64,000 nucleotides of DNA, taken from the NCBI GenBank assembly GCA_034190875.2, contig CM067345.1:21192459-21256458 (forward strand), written 5' to 3'. Both the position numbers and the translations under genes were made by a program. The notes below the pieces were generated by a model. That model did not search any database and was not told where the DNA came from. It was given only the letters and a program-made list of their open reading frames with translations. This DNA is from Urechis unicinctus (taxonomy: Eukaryota; Annelida; Polychaeta; Xenopneusta; Urechidae). This document shows, one piece after another, positions 54,172 to 63,050 of this stretch; within the stretch, counting starts at the first letter, position 1, and each line of letters starts with the position of its first letter.

Positions 54172-55198
54172 ATATATTATCATTAGCTTATAGCGAATTA
54201 TTATTATTTTTATTTATGTAGTACCTATCAAACCTTTTATTATTTTTCTTCATTGTGTGTCTTTGTAGGCGTACCGGGGATGCCGATCCCAACCAAGCTA
54301 TAGTAGCAGATACCATGAAACTTCTTGGTAATTCGGGTTATGGACGCACGGTTACAAACCAAACCAAACATCGAAAAGTAAAGTATGTGGATGAGCGTGG
54401 TGGCCAAAGCTTCAATATCGTTAAACTTACCGCATCAAATTGGTTTCTTCGTGTACCAATATGCAAAGTTGAGGATGTTGGAGTTTTACTTTGAATTTGT
54501 TGCTAAATATGTGGATAGGTGTGATTTCGAGTATTGTGAAATGGATACCGACTCTGCCTATTTTGCCGTTTCCGGTCGATGTTTGGAAGAGGTGGTCAAA
54601 CCTGACTTGCGAGAGGCCTTTTACCGTGAATGGGATCAATGGATGCCAGCGGTCACTTGTCAGGCTCACCGTGAGGAATGGGTGAATGCCAAGTGTAGTG
54701 GTCAAGTTTGGGTAGATCAACCGTGCTGTCTCGAGCGTCAAAAATTTGACAAACGAACACCCGGTTTATTCAAAGAAGAATGGTGTGGTGATGGGATTGT
54801 CAGTTTGTGTAGCAAAACATACTATTGTTTTGGTCACACTGACAAAACATCTTGCAAGGGGTTGAACAAAAACCAGAATACCCTCAACAAAGACAAGTAC
54901 TTAAAAGTGTTGAGAGAGCAACAATCAGGGTCAGGTGATAATCGGGGGTTCCGATGCATGGACAACCAGATGTTCACCTACGCCCAGTCGCGAGCTTCTC
55001 TCTCATACTTTTATCCCAAACGGAAAGTCTTGACTGATGGGGTATCAACGCGCCCCTTGCTGATTTAATTATTTACGATGTTTGTTGTAGTGATAAGTTT
55101 ATTTGTTGTCTCAGTTTGAGTGATGTACTTTTAGAAAATGTAAAAACAAAATTCTTTGTTTCCTGATTCATGTTGAAAATGTATTTTACAATCGTGCC

Positions 55199-55204
55199 AA
55201 TAAA
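55199..55204 (+). terminator. Poly(A) signal of the polymerase gene
   Basis: AATAAA 130 nt after the polymerase stop. A minus-strand AATAAA (55260-55255) overlaps the last codons of the protease gene, so the two convergent units end within 60 bp of each other. Confidence 0.6.
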
Positions 55205-55245
55205 ATGATTGTGTAAACAAGGCCACTACAACAAGAACAATTCGT

Positions 55246-55692
55246 TTAGTATATTTTATTAATCAAATCGAATACTATGGTATCATTAGCAACCAATTCC
55301 TGCTTAAATATACCCAAGAGTTGTTTCATGGAAACACCTCGACTCTTAAAAGCAAGTAATACATACAATACAAAACCACAGGCACTAGAGTTTAAAGCTT
55401 GCACAGTCTGTTGATTAAAGGTCCATGATACACAATGACGCGTGAGAAATCTATGAAACGTAGGCTGGAGAGGTGGTAAACCGAACGAATCAAAATATTC
55501 TCCACGACCTTCATGATCGATATAAATAGCCACCCAGTGTTCCCCAGGTTGACTACGGGGTTGGGTGTTACAAATCAGACCACTAGGCTGGACTAGGTTT
55601 CGAGGCAATGTATCCAAGGCAAAGACACCTCGAACCATTTGACAAGTATGGGGATCTTGTGCAATCAGGGTCCGCAGTTGATCCGAATCCAT
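55246..55692 (-). CDS. Adenain-type cysteine protease, 148 aa
   Basis: Related to the adenovirus maturation protease (ULP1/C5-like fold), which processes capsid precursors. The catalytic set is visible and in the usual order: H52 in GEHWVA, D68 in EYFDSFG, Q98, and C105 in SSACGF. The length is a little short for the family, but the frame is complete from ATG to TAA. The start lies 2 nt after the stop of the capsid gene, so it is the last gene of the right-arm cluster. This gene looks intact. Confidence 0.93.
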   Translation of the reverse strand: MDSDQLRTLIAQDPHTCQMVRGVFALDTLPRNLVQPSGLICNTQPRSQPGEHWVAIYIDHEGRGEYFDSFGLPPLQPTFHRFLTRHCVSWTFNQQTVQALNSSACGFVLYVLLAFKSRGVSMKQLLGIFKQELVANDTIVFDLINKIY

Positions 55693-55694
55693 GC

Positions 55695-56576
55695 TTAGGC
55701 CGCGTAATCAAATAAAACATTACGAGTTCGATCCACTTGAATCACGTTTTCAAATTCGGCATATACAATTACATTGACGGTTTTAGGTAGAGCTTCAGCA
55801 AAACGCATTTCCAAGCGGATGTTTCCTTGTTTGATCAAGTTAAAGTGACTACCTCCTTCAGCTAAATCAGGTGTTAGATCAAATGCAAATAAACTATAAC
55901 CCTTTGGATATTCATGCAACGCAATGTGATTACCCTCGTCTTGATTGGCTTGCCCTGTGCTAATGAATAGATTGGCGTAACTTCGTGTGTATATATGGTT
56001 TGCAAAATGGGGTTGTAAGGGTTTGGCAGGGATCTGTTGTCCATCCATATATAATGACAAAAAGTTCATGTTGTAATGCTTGAAATGGAATGGGTTCTTT
56101 TGATAGTGACCATTGAAAGCCTCGTTATCTACACACCCCAAAACCAGACGCTTAGGAAGTTGACCCAGAAATAGATTTTCTTGGTTGGCTGTCATATTAC
56201 CCTGAGGTATAGAAAACACTTTGGTTTCCACACGTCGAATAGGGTATTTGACTGGGTTACGTTCCAAGGCTTTAATATGAGCCAACTGCACTGTTGGATT
56301 CAATTTGATTTTGCGTATCAATAGAACCGCAGAGGTCAACACCGTCTTTGGACGAAAGTCTTTCGCAGTCGTTGCCATAAGACTAAAGGGATCGCTGCTT
56401 TTCACCAGGCGCACTTTCATATCCACCCCATTCAGCAAATACCGCTCTTGGCAAAACATGTCCAGATGAAGTTCCACCCAATGACCATGTGCAATACTAC
56501 TCTGAGTCGGTGGAATACTAAAGAGATCCAATTCACTTTTGGTACAGGGGCACGATTGTGGGTGGACGAGAGCCAT
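55695..56576 (-). CDS. Polinton major capsid protein, 293 aa, apparently internally deleted
   Basis: It belongs to the double jelly-roll capsid family of Polintons (in databases often labelled F54H12.2-like). The first 30 residues (MALVHPQSCPCTKSELDLF) are the usual N-terminus. Residues about 38-293 are the usual second half, with CQERYLLNGVD, ENLFLGQLPKRLVLG, HYNMNFLSLYMDGQQIP and NVIVYAEFENVI. Family members are about 450 residues or longer, so about 150 residues, most of the first jelly roll, seem to have been lost in frame near position 35 (about 56465-56475). The ATG lies 2 nt after the preceding stop. A functional capsid subunit is unlikely. Confidence 0.9.
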   Translation of the reverse strand: MALVHPQSCPCTKSELDLFSIPPTQSSIAHGHWVELHLDMFCQERYLLNGVDMKVRLVKSSDPFSLMATTAKDFRPKTVLTSAVLLIRKIKLNPTVQLAHIKALERNPVKYPIRRVETKVFSIPQGNMTANQENLFLGQLPKRLVLGCVDNEAFNGHYQKNPFHFKHYNMNFLSLYMDGQQIPAKPLQPHFANHIYTRSYANLFISTGQANQDEGNHIALHEYPKGYSLFAFDLTPDLAEGGSHFNLIKQGNIRLEMRFAEALPKTVNVIVYAEFENVIQVDRTRNVLFDYAA

Positions 56577-56578
56577 CG

Positions 56579-57013
56579 TTATCCGAATATATCACCTTTC
56601 TGCTGTCGTAGCCTTCCACGCTTGGACGGTCTGCCGCGTTTCTTATTCGATGGTCTACCACGTTTGGGTCTGGTGTGACTGCCTCGCGCATGTCGTTTTA
56701 TAGCTGGAGCCAAATCATCAACAAATTCACTTCCGGTTTGTATCATTCGTCGTTTAGCGGCCGTTTTCACAGGTCGACCCTTCAATACATCTCCGACCAC
56801 TCTGGCTCCTGTTTTCATGATACTTTTCTTGACGATGGGTACAGCTTTCCTGACCAATGAGGGTAGTGTTTGTTTCACTAAAGGCATCACCATACGTGCC
56901 AAACCGCTAAAGAGGCTACCCAAACCATGACCACGTTGTCGCCTACTCCCCATGAATACGGGGAAACCATTTCCTGCTTGGTGTGTATAATAAGCTGTAT
57001 ATGGATCGGCCAT
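56579..57013 (-). CDS. Basic AT-hook protein (Polinton PX-like), 144 aa
   Basis: Small, very basic protein with two near-identical C-terminal AT-hook-like motifs (KRGRPSNKKRGRPSKRGR). A central hydrophobic/amphipathic stretch (LARMVMPLVKQTLPSL) is followed by more Lys/Arg. This composition is like adenovirus core/minor proteins that bind DNA or membranes. It lies between the penton-like and major capsid genes, as usual in Polintons, with a 1-nt gap before its ATG and a 2-nt gap after its stop. The frame is intact. Confidence 0.78.
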   Translation of the reverse strand: MADPYTAYYTHQAGNGFPVFMGSRRQRGHGLGSLFSGLARMVMPLVKQTLPSLVRKAVPIVKKSIMKTGARVVGDVLKGRPVKTAAKRRMIQTGSEFVDDLAPAIKRHARGSHTRPKRGRPSNKKRGRPSKRGRLRQQKGDIFG

Positions 57014-57014
57014 G

Positions 57015-57851
57015 TCAAAACAAAGTTTTTCTCTCTTTCCTAAAATGTAACGTCAATGTCACTTTACCACGTTCAAATGGTATGGGATGGCCAGTATCAT
57101 CTCTTATATCGATTTCCACAGTGGAAAATGATTTGGTCATTACAGGAGAATAAAATATATGTTCATAGGTCTGGGTCACCATAAGACCTTTGAAGTCATC
57201 TTTAAGGGGTATGATACGTAACAGAGGGGCCATCGTGTCGCCTACCACTTGAGGTTGTACTGCACTGCAGTAGACATATAAACCATACAGACCACTGTTC
57301 AGATCGACAATATGCTCGCCTACTTGTTCCAAGGCCGTTTGGGTAGTATGGTCAAAACCCAAGATCTGACTCAATTTCTCAGTCAATACCACTATCACAT
57401 CATCAGTCAATTGAATAACAGCTTTCTGTATTTGGTGATTGTAACCAAATTGGACTCTAGATTCCCCTAAAAAAACCGTCATTCGGCGATTCAGGGTATC
57501 CACCAAGGCTTGTGGACTATTATAATACCCCTACCCCTTCTTGATATCAGTGTAAATAGGATGTGCCATTTCACCCCTGTCAGCAAATTGACACATTTCT
57601 TCATAATCAGACAAACAAGTAATAACCCCCAAGTCCTTAATGTATTCCAGAAAGTTTTTATTCACAATAGTCAACCCCACATTGGCACCAATGTTATACC
57701 AGCTACGGGGGTACTGTATCTCAGCCAAACCCACTTCCCATTCGCCAACCAAATCGATGGTCTTGGGTAACTGAGTGATATATTTTGTCAGCGTGTTCTC
57801 TGGGTGATAGCTCAAGGAGCTATTGCTCGGCAATGTCAAGTTGAATGTCAT
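57015..57851 (-). pseudogene. Penton-like minor capsid protein split by an in-frame TAG
   Basis: The first part (57851-57531, 106 codons) has SLSYHPENTLTKYITQLP and EVGLAEIQYPRSWYNIG. A single TAG follows, and the same frame then stays open for another 171 codons to 57015 (with VTLTLHFRKERK near the end). So one stop codon divides an otherwise uninterrupted gene of about 278 codons. The single-jelly-roll minor capsid of Polintons starts with the same GEWEVGLAEI..WYN pattern. Its ATG overlaps the stop of the previous gene by 4 nt. Confidence 0.82.
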
Positions 57852-58117
57852 ACTACCGACGTCACTTTATGCTTGAGGGTTGGGTTAGGTAGCATGTATC
57901 CTAAACTACTGCTGAGTAAGGCCGTCCATAAATTACTGTCCCCTTTTTCCGCCGATAAATTGTAAATGCTGACGACTATGACCGTATACAGGATGATGAT
58001 TTGTGAAAAGAACACGATTTCTGCTTTGGGTATGGATTGACCAAAGACTGTCCACACCCGATCGCTCTGATTGTCACGTTGGCTTTCCATGGTATGATGG
58101 TGAATCGACGGCAACAT
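57848..58117 (-). CDS. Small membrane protein, 89 aa
   Basis: A hydrophilic N-terminus is followed by a membrane segment (IVFFSQIIILYTVIVVSIYN) at about residues 34-53 and a second, weaker hydrophobic stretch (LWTALLSSSLGYML). Proteins of this size and layout are common beside the integrase of Polintons. The role is unknown. Its ATG shares one base with the integrase stop (TGATG). Intact. Confidence 0.7.
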   Translation of the reverse strand: MLPSIHHHTMESQRDNQSDRVWTVFGQSIPKAEIVFFSQIIILYTVIVVSIYNLSAEKGDSNLWTALLSSSLGYMLPNPTLKHKVTSVV

Positions 58118-59172
58118 CAGTTTTTATAGACTTCCAGTCGATCGACCCAACTGTTGAAACTGCTTGGATACCCCCACCACTTGACAAAGTATTGCTTGCC
58201 GTCTTTACGCCTTCTTTCTTTCAACACCTTCTCCACACGATACACGGTTTTATCACCTACTCGTTGAATTTCCGCTTCGTAAAACGTACCCGCCAATACA
58301 GTTTGTGTATCGTCTATGAGAGTATAGACATTGGGTATACCAGAGTGAACCTTATGTATGGTAAACAATTCTTCACTCCAATTGGGCAAATACCCCTTTT
58401 TAAACTTGCCCCGTTCCTTACTGATGCGGACTCTTTCCCCCATGCTGAATTTAGGTGGTTTAGTATCTTTAGACTCGCCGTAAAGCGTCAACCAAGTCTC
58501 TTCTTCATTGGTAAGTTTGACCGACTCAGGGGTGCGTTTAATACTTCGATGGTAGCTCCGATTGTATCCGCGGACTAATTGCTGTAGCACCGATAGATAA
58601 TCCAATGTGTTGTGTTTGGTTAAATAACGCCACATTTTGCTTTTCAACGTACGATTAAAGCGTTCTGCTATACTTGCTTTGGTTTCCGCATTGTGTGTTG
58701 TGAAAAAATGAATGTGGTTGGCTTTCAACCACGTCTGAAATTTGCGATTGACAAATTCTGTGCCTTTGTCCGTCTGCAAGCGTTGTGGTTTTCGGCCTTG
58801 TTTCAATATCAGGTCAAAGGCTGTCACTAGGCTAACACCTGTCTTAGTCTTCAAGGGTACTACCCAGGCATATTTGGAAAACACATCGATGCAAGTCAAC
58901 AGAAAGGTATGACCCCGGTTGTGTTTGGCCAAGCGTGACACATCGACTAGATCGGCTTGCCATTGATGGTCCATACCACCTACCACCACTCGACGTCTAA
59001 GAAATTTTTGTCGTATAGGTTTATGTAGTGTGTACGCATCTTGTTGAGATAACCACGATGTCACTGAGGATGGTTTCAACTTGGCAGCTTTTGACAAGGT
59101 GCGTACACCCCCGAATGCACTGGGTAATTGTGGGTCGTAATACAACTTGTCTAGTTTTCCAACCTCGTCCAT
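58117..59172 (-). CDS. Retroviral-type integrase with C-terminal chromodomain, 351 aa
   Basis: Inserts the element DNA into the host genome. The catalytic acidic residues are D74 (WQADLVDV), D135 (QTDKGTEF) and E170 (SIAERFNRT), with the usual spacing. A chromodomain covers about 309-350 (VYRVEKVL, FVKWWGYP, SWV), expected to bind modified histone tails and steer integration. The frame is complete from ATG to TGA, with full length for the family. The 3' end of the neighbouring gene overlaps its start by 22 nt. Confidence 0.95.
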   Translation of the reverse strand: MDEVGKLDKLYYDPQLPSAFGGVRTLSKAAKLKPSSVTSWLSQQDAYTLHKPIRQKFLRRRVVVGGMDHQWQADLVDVSRLAKHNRGHTFLLTCIDVFSKYAWVVPLKTKTGVSLVTAFDLILKQGRKPQRLQTDKGTEFVNRKFQTWLKANHIHFFTTHNAETKASIAERFNRTLKSKMWRYLTKHNTLDYLSVLQQLVRGYNRSYHRSIKRTPESVKLTNEEETWLTLYGESKDTKPPKFSMGERVRISKERGKFKKGYLPNWSEELFTIHKVHSGIPNVYTLIDDTQTVLAGTFYEAEIQRVGDKTVYRVEKVLKERRRKDGKQYFVKWWGYPSSFNSWVDRLEVYKN

Positions 59173-59905
59173 GAGTTAGCTGCTACACCTCTGGCTGGTA
59201 TTTTTCCTCTGGCCACCAAACGTCCAGGTCGAGTTCTTTTATGATCAATCAATCGCTGCACTCGATCTTCCCCATGTTGGATCCACGACCATCGATCAGG
59301 ATGACCCACCCAATCTTGTGGTACGTTGGTGTCACGCAAGGCTCTACCAAATTCTCGCCAACCATGGGGAGTGAAATTTTTACGACGCCGTAACACATCA
59401 TTGACTAAATCAGTCATGTTGCTACCATTTACCATCTGCCCTTTAATGACTAATTCTCCGCTGTCATTCCATCCCATTTCAGGGTTTCGTTGGATTCGGT
59501 CCATTAACAAGCGTCCTTTAGCCTGGAACTTCCCTGGAATGCTTTTGATAACCTCCACCATCACAGGATCGTTCATCATCTCAGACATCTGCTTAACCAC
59601 CCCGGGTGGGTCTGCAGCCTCGACTGTTGTTGTGTCATCAGATCTGGATGGACGTGGTGTGGTGGTGGTGGTGGTGGTGGTGGTGGTGGTAGTGGTTGTG
59701 GAGATTTATGCTGTTGGTAATAGTTGCGATGCTTTTGCAATATCTGGTTGTACATTATAACTTTATCCTCATCCGACTTATCACGCTGATTCAATACTTG
59801 ACGCATCTCATCATCCAAATTCAACAAGGTCGAAGTCGTGGTCGCTTGGTCGTATTGTGAAGCACTCAATACACGAGGATCCACAAGTATCATTTTCTTT
59901 GCCAT
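59151..59905 (-). pseudogene. Conserved Polinton gene upstream of the integrase, frameshifted
   Basis: The first frame (59905-59576) begins MAKKMILVDPRVLSASQYD and runs into a proline run. The second (about 59600-59151) has GKFQAKGRLLMDRI and NMTDLVNDVLRRRKNF. The second frame stays open upstream of its first ATG as far as the proline tract, so the two were probably one gene. The frame changes near the (CCA)n microsatellite. The function is unknown. Its ATG shares one base with the stop of the previous gene (TAATG). Confidence 0.7.
59652..59700. repeat. (CCA/TGG)n microsatellite coding for proline
   Basis: About ten CCA units (minus strand) in the coding sequence of the conserved gene. One unit is irregular, close to the place where the frame is lost. 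Confidence 0.85.
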
Positions 59906-60240
59906 TATTTCACGATACCACCTAACAACGTTCCCAATAGTGGACCGATAATAGGTGCTAATAGCGCTGGTAAGAAACCACCTTTTTGTAACACACTTTT
60001 CTTTTTCGTAATGGTTGTTTTTCGAGTAGTAAGGGTGCGCAGACCTTGTTTGTGTCGGGTTAATTTACGTTTCTGAGTCGGTGTTAAGGGAACGTTCCCT
60101 TTTAAGACATTCAAGGCACATTCACAGAGACAGTTGACCAGATCTTTGTCCGCTGCTTTCAATAAAGCTTTGTTTATGGCTGGTTTTGCCTTGGCCATTA
60201 CTCGCAATGTATCAGCGTGTCTTTGTAAGCGACCTGTCAT
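59905..60240 (-). CDS. Basic protein with hydrophobic glycine-rich tail, 111 aa
   Basis: From the ATG at 60240: basic helical part (MTGRLQRHADTLRVMAKAK), a Cys-containing stretch (VNCLCECALNVLKGNVPLT), a Lys/Arg-rich segment, then a hydrophobic end (FLPALLAPIIGPLLGTLLGG). This layout is widely conserved in Polintons and suggests membrane interaction, perhaps like adenovirus protein VI. The latter is inference. The frame upstream of the ATG lacks another ATG. A TATATAA-like site at about 60281-60288 lies at the edge of the TA tract. Intact. Confidence 0.72.
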   Translation of the reverse strand: MTGRLQRHADTLRVMAKAKPAINKALLKAADKDLVNCLCECALNVLKGNVPLTPTQKRKLTRHKQGLRTLTTRKTTITKKKSVLQKGGFLPALLAPIIGPLLGTLLGGIVK

Positions 60241-60284
60241 CTTAACCCTTGAGAAATTAAATGACAAGTATGAGTCGATTTGTT

Positions 60285-61013
<729 letters not shown>

Positions 61014-61061
61014 TATTTTATTTATTATTTTGTTTGTTTGTTACGTGTTGACACCAGGTCG

Positions 61062-61069
61062 CTTATATA
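61062..61069 (-). promoter_or_regulatory. TATA box of the ATPase gene
   Basis: TATATAAG on the minus strand, about 50 nt before the ATG at 61013, which allows a start near 61035. Confidence 0.6.
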
Positions 61070-61150
61070 CGAATATATGGTTAAAAATCGACAATCAATG
61101 TATTTATATAATAATATTTATTTGAAAGAAACCACTATATTTACTACTCT

Positions 61151-61483
61151 TCATGGTTCAATACCGCCGGGCGCACGTGATATGGGTATGTCTATCACAT
61201 CCTCATCTGACAGATCATTATCAGGGTCAGGTAGTAGAGTTACCGGTCGAGGCTGACGTAAATAACTTTCCCGATACTCGCGCAAGGCTTCTATTTTTCT
61301 GAAGGCTAATGAATCCATATCAATTTTGTTGGTCCGATTCAATTGTTCTCGCAATTCGGCAACCTCATCCATGCCCTGACGACATAAACGTCTCACTTGA
61401 TCGTAATCTTCTTTACACCACTGTAAAGCAACTTCCAATCGACCACAGTTGCGACATTGTAAGTTTACTTGTGCCTGTGTCAT
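61151..61483 (-). CDS. Coiled-coil protein with N-terminal CxxC, 110 aa
   Basis: From the ATG at 61483: MTQAQVNLQCRNCGRLEVAL, then a Leu/Glu/Arg-rich helix (VAELREQLNRTNKI) likely to form a coiled coil, and an acidic tail (DPDNDLSDEDVIDI). The frame is open and ends in TGA. It is not recognised beyond a general likeness to small Polinton accessory proteins. The tandem repeats at 61538-61690 lie just upstream. Confidence 0.6.
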   Translation of the reverse strand: MTQAQVNLQCRNCGRLEVALQWCKEDYDQVRRLCRQGMDEVAELREQLNRTNKIDMDSLAFRKIEALREYRESYLRQPRPVTLLPDPDNDLSDEDVIDIPISRAPGGIEP

Positions 61484-61537
61484 GGTCAATGATCAGCCAA
61501 GTGACTGATCGAATTTGGTAAGGATACCGCATTTATC

Positions 61538-61690
61538 AAACAAGTTAAAGAATGACGTCATCAGTCACGTGATGAACAGGTCCTAACATGCTCCGGTCAT
61601 TATTCGATACCCCACTCAGTAAACAAGTTACAGAATGACGTCATCAGTCACGTGACGAACAGGTCCTAACACGATCCGGCCATTATTCGA
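61538..61690 (-). promoter_or_regulatory. Tandem repeats with CRE and E-box, two 70-bp units
   Basis: Units 61538-61607 and 61621-61690 (period 83) each contain TGACGTCA (61553-61560; 61636-61643) and CACGTG (61566-61571; 61649-61654) at the same spacing. These are the consensus sites for CREB/ATF and bHLH factors. They lie upstream of the coiled-coil gene. The second unit also overlaps the stop codon of the next gene (61683). Probably a promoter or enhancer of the element. Confidence 0.7.
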
Positions 61691-61985
61691 CTTCTTCAGC
61701 CTCCAAACGTTTGAATTTCTGCACTTGACGTTCCAATAAAAATCTCTTCTGATATAGGGCATGTCGTGTAGCTTTAGCCCAATCCCCATAAACTTCAAAC
61801 AAACGTTGTCGTGTTGTTATGATCTGTTGATGCGTTGGGTCTTGTTCAAAGTCATCCATCACTTTTAACATATCAATGTATTTTCTCTCCAATACGGTTT
61901 GTAGTTCAGTGACGTTACCATCAGGATAAGAATCCATCACTGTAAACACCATTTCTCGCCATGGGTCGGACGTTTTTCTCTTCAT
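61683..61985 (-). CDS. Helical protein, 100 aa, unknown
   Basis: Starts MKRKTSDPWREMVFTVMDSY and continues with long amphipathic helices (VLERKYIDMLKVMDDFEQ) and a basic region before an acidic end (RLEAEEVE). No known domain was seen. TTAAAAG at about 62040 on the minus strand may be its TATA element. The open frame and its own apparent promoter support a real gene. Confidence 0.55.
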   Translation of the reverse strand: MKRKTSDPWREMVFTVMDSYPDGNVTELQTVLERKYIDMLKVMDDFEQDPTHQQIITTRQRLFEVYGDWAKATRHALYQKRFLLERQVQKFKRLEAEEVE

Positions 61986-62089
61986 TATTTTTTTGCTTTA
62001 CTTCTTCACGATTCGTTCATCTCCCAACCTGCTACCCCACTTTTAAGGTCTAGTGAGGTGATGTCAACGCCCACGTGTTCATTCTTTTA

Positions 62090-62242
62090 TCAAAAGCACC
62101 AATCAGAGGTCTCCATTAGCTTTAATAATTTCCGATCCGTGTCTAGAAGTATAACTCTGTCCTTATTCCACAAGGTCAACCAAAATTGACAGAAGTCGCG
62201 AGTGTAGACTGGAATCACCATCGTTTCAGTTGTCTTCGCCAT
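62090..62242 (-). CDS. Small protein, 50 aa, unknown
   Basis: From the ATG at 62242: MAKTTETMVIPVYTRDFCQF, then a tail with LLDTDRKLLKLM. The frame extends upstream without a further ATG. TATATAA (62311-62305) lies about 63 nt upstream. Short, but it has promoter and frame. Unknown function. Confidence 0.4.
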   Translation of the reverse strand: MAKTTETMVIPVYTRDFCQFWLTLWNKDRVILLDTDRKLLKLMETSDWCF

Positions 62243-62304
62243 TTTCTTTTCTTTCACCTTGTGGTCAACCAGTGGGCAGATGCACAAAACTTGTCACCTC
62301 ACAG

Positions 62305-62311
62305 TTATATA
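62305..62311 (-). promoter_or_regulatory. TATA box of the 50-aa gene
   Basis: TATATAA on the minus strand. It overlaps the 3' end of the next gene. Confidence 0.5.
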
Positions 62312-62680
62312 TCCTGTTGCTGTAAAGCCTCACAGATCTGGGGCAATACGTCTTCACTCAATAGCTTATTAAACTCTGCCTCTGTGATTAGCCAACCACC
62401 AGGTATTCGTTCCTCCCCTCTGAAATGCTGAACGCCAATCAAATGACGACCAGCAAAATAACGCTTGACCAAGTACTGATCGCCCGCTAAATATACTTTG
62501 TTTGCATCTTTCAGACGAGGTGCCTCACTTACAAGGCGGCCAAATAACAGGGCGAAAATCGGGATTAAACGCTTTCTACTCACTCACTCGCTCCACCTCC
62601 AACCTCACATATGGAGCTCCATTCTTACATTTCAACACGCGAATGGTCACGCGAGAGCTCAGTGGTATTGGTGACTCCAT
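62305..62680 (-). pseudogene. Rightmost Polinton gene, frame broken or spliced
   Basis: A 34-codon frame starts at the ATG at 62680 (MESPIPLSSRVTIRVLKCKN) and ends in GTGAGTGAGTAG. An overlapping frame then runs from about 62583 to 62305 (KRLIPIFALLFGRLVSEAP, later HFRGEERIPGGWLITEAEF) but has no ATG of its own. Either a small indel in the GTGA repeat split one gene of about 125 codons, or GTGAGT is a splice donor. A TATA box at 62712-62719 supports the ATG at 62680. The product is unknown. Confidence 0.5.
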
Positions 62681-62711
62681 AGTGATTGAAAAACGGTCTG
62701 ATTTCCAGCTC

Positions 62712-62719
62712 TTTATAAA
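62712..62719 (-). promoter_or_regulatory. TATA box of the rightmost Polinton gene
   Basis: TTTATAAA, about 33 nt before the ATG at 62680, the closest TATA-to-ATG distance in the element. Confidence 0.55.
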
Positions 62720-62783
62720 GCATTCAGCAACGCCTTACATCATATCACATGGTTCACTTTCAACACCACCACCCCTTTCATCT

Positions 62784-63044
62784 TTACTAACATGTTCAAA
62801 CACGTCTTCCCAAGTTCATTGTGATCCCAAACGATTACACCATTCTCACGTGGCGTGGGTATATCATTTGAATAGATACCTTCAACTACAATATTTACTA
62901 AACCCATTGTTATTCCTAGAGAACCCCACTCAATACCTTTAAACACTCAACAACTCACCTTAACAATGCATTACATCATATCATGTGGCTTTGGTATAAC
63001 ATATACAAAAGTTTTACGTAGTATCCTGTGCGAGGACTACTACT
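62784..63044 (-). repeat. Polinton right terminal inverted repeat
   Basis: 261 bp, the reverse complement of the left repeat except for the 99-bp GC-rich block present only at the left. Ends ...GAGGACTACTACT. Confidence 0.92.
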
Positions 63045-63050
63045 CATGAT
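63045..63050. repeat. Target-site duplication CATGAT (right)
   Basis: Second copy of the 6-bp duplication directly after the right terminal repeat. Confidence 0.9.

Noticed and set aside
57015..57506. Separate 163-aa gene starting at 57506
   Set aside because: Its first codon is TTG, and the frame is continuous with the upstream part apart from a single TAG, so it is the second half of the penton-like gene.
57510..58578. Plus-strand open frames over the Polinton right arm
   Set aside because: They are antisense shadows of well-supported minus-strand genes with recognised motifs.
62740..62946. 68-codon minus-strand frame at the right Polinton end
   Set aside because: It lies inside the terminal inverted repeat and has no counterpart frame of equal length in the left repeat.
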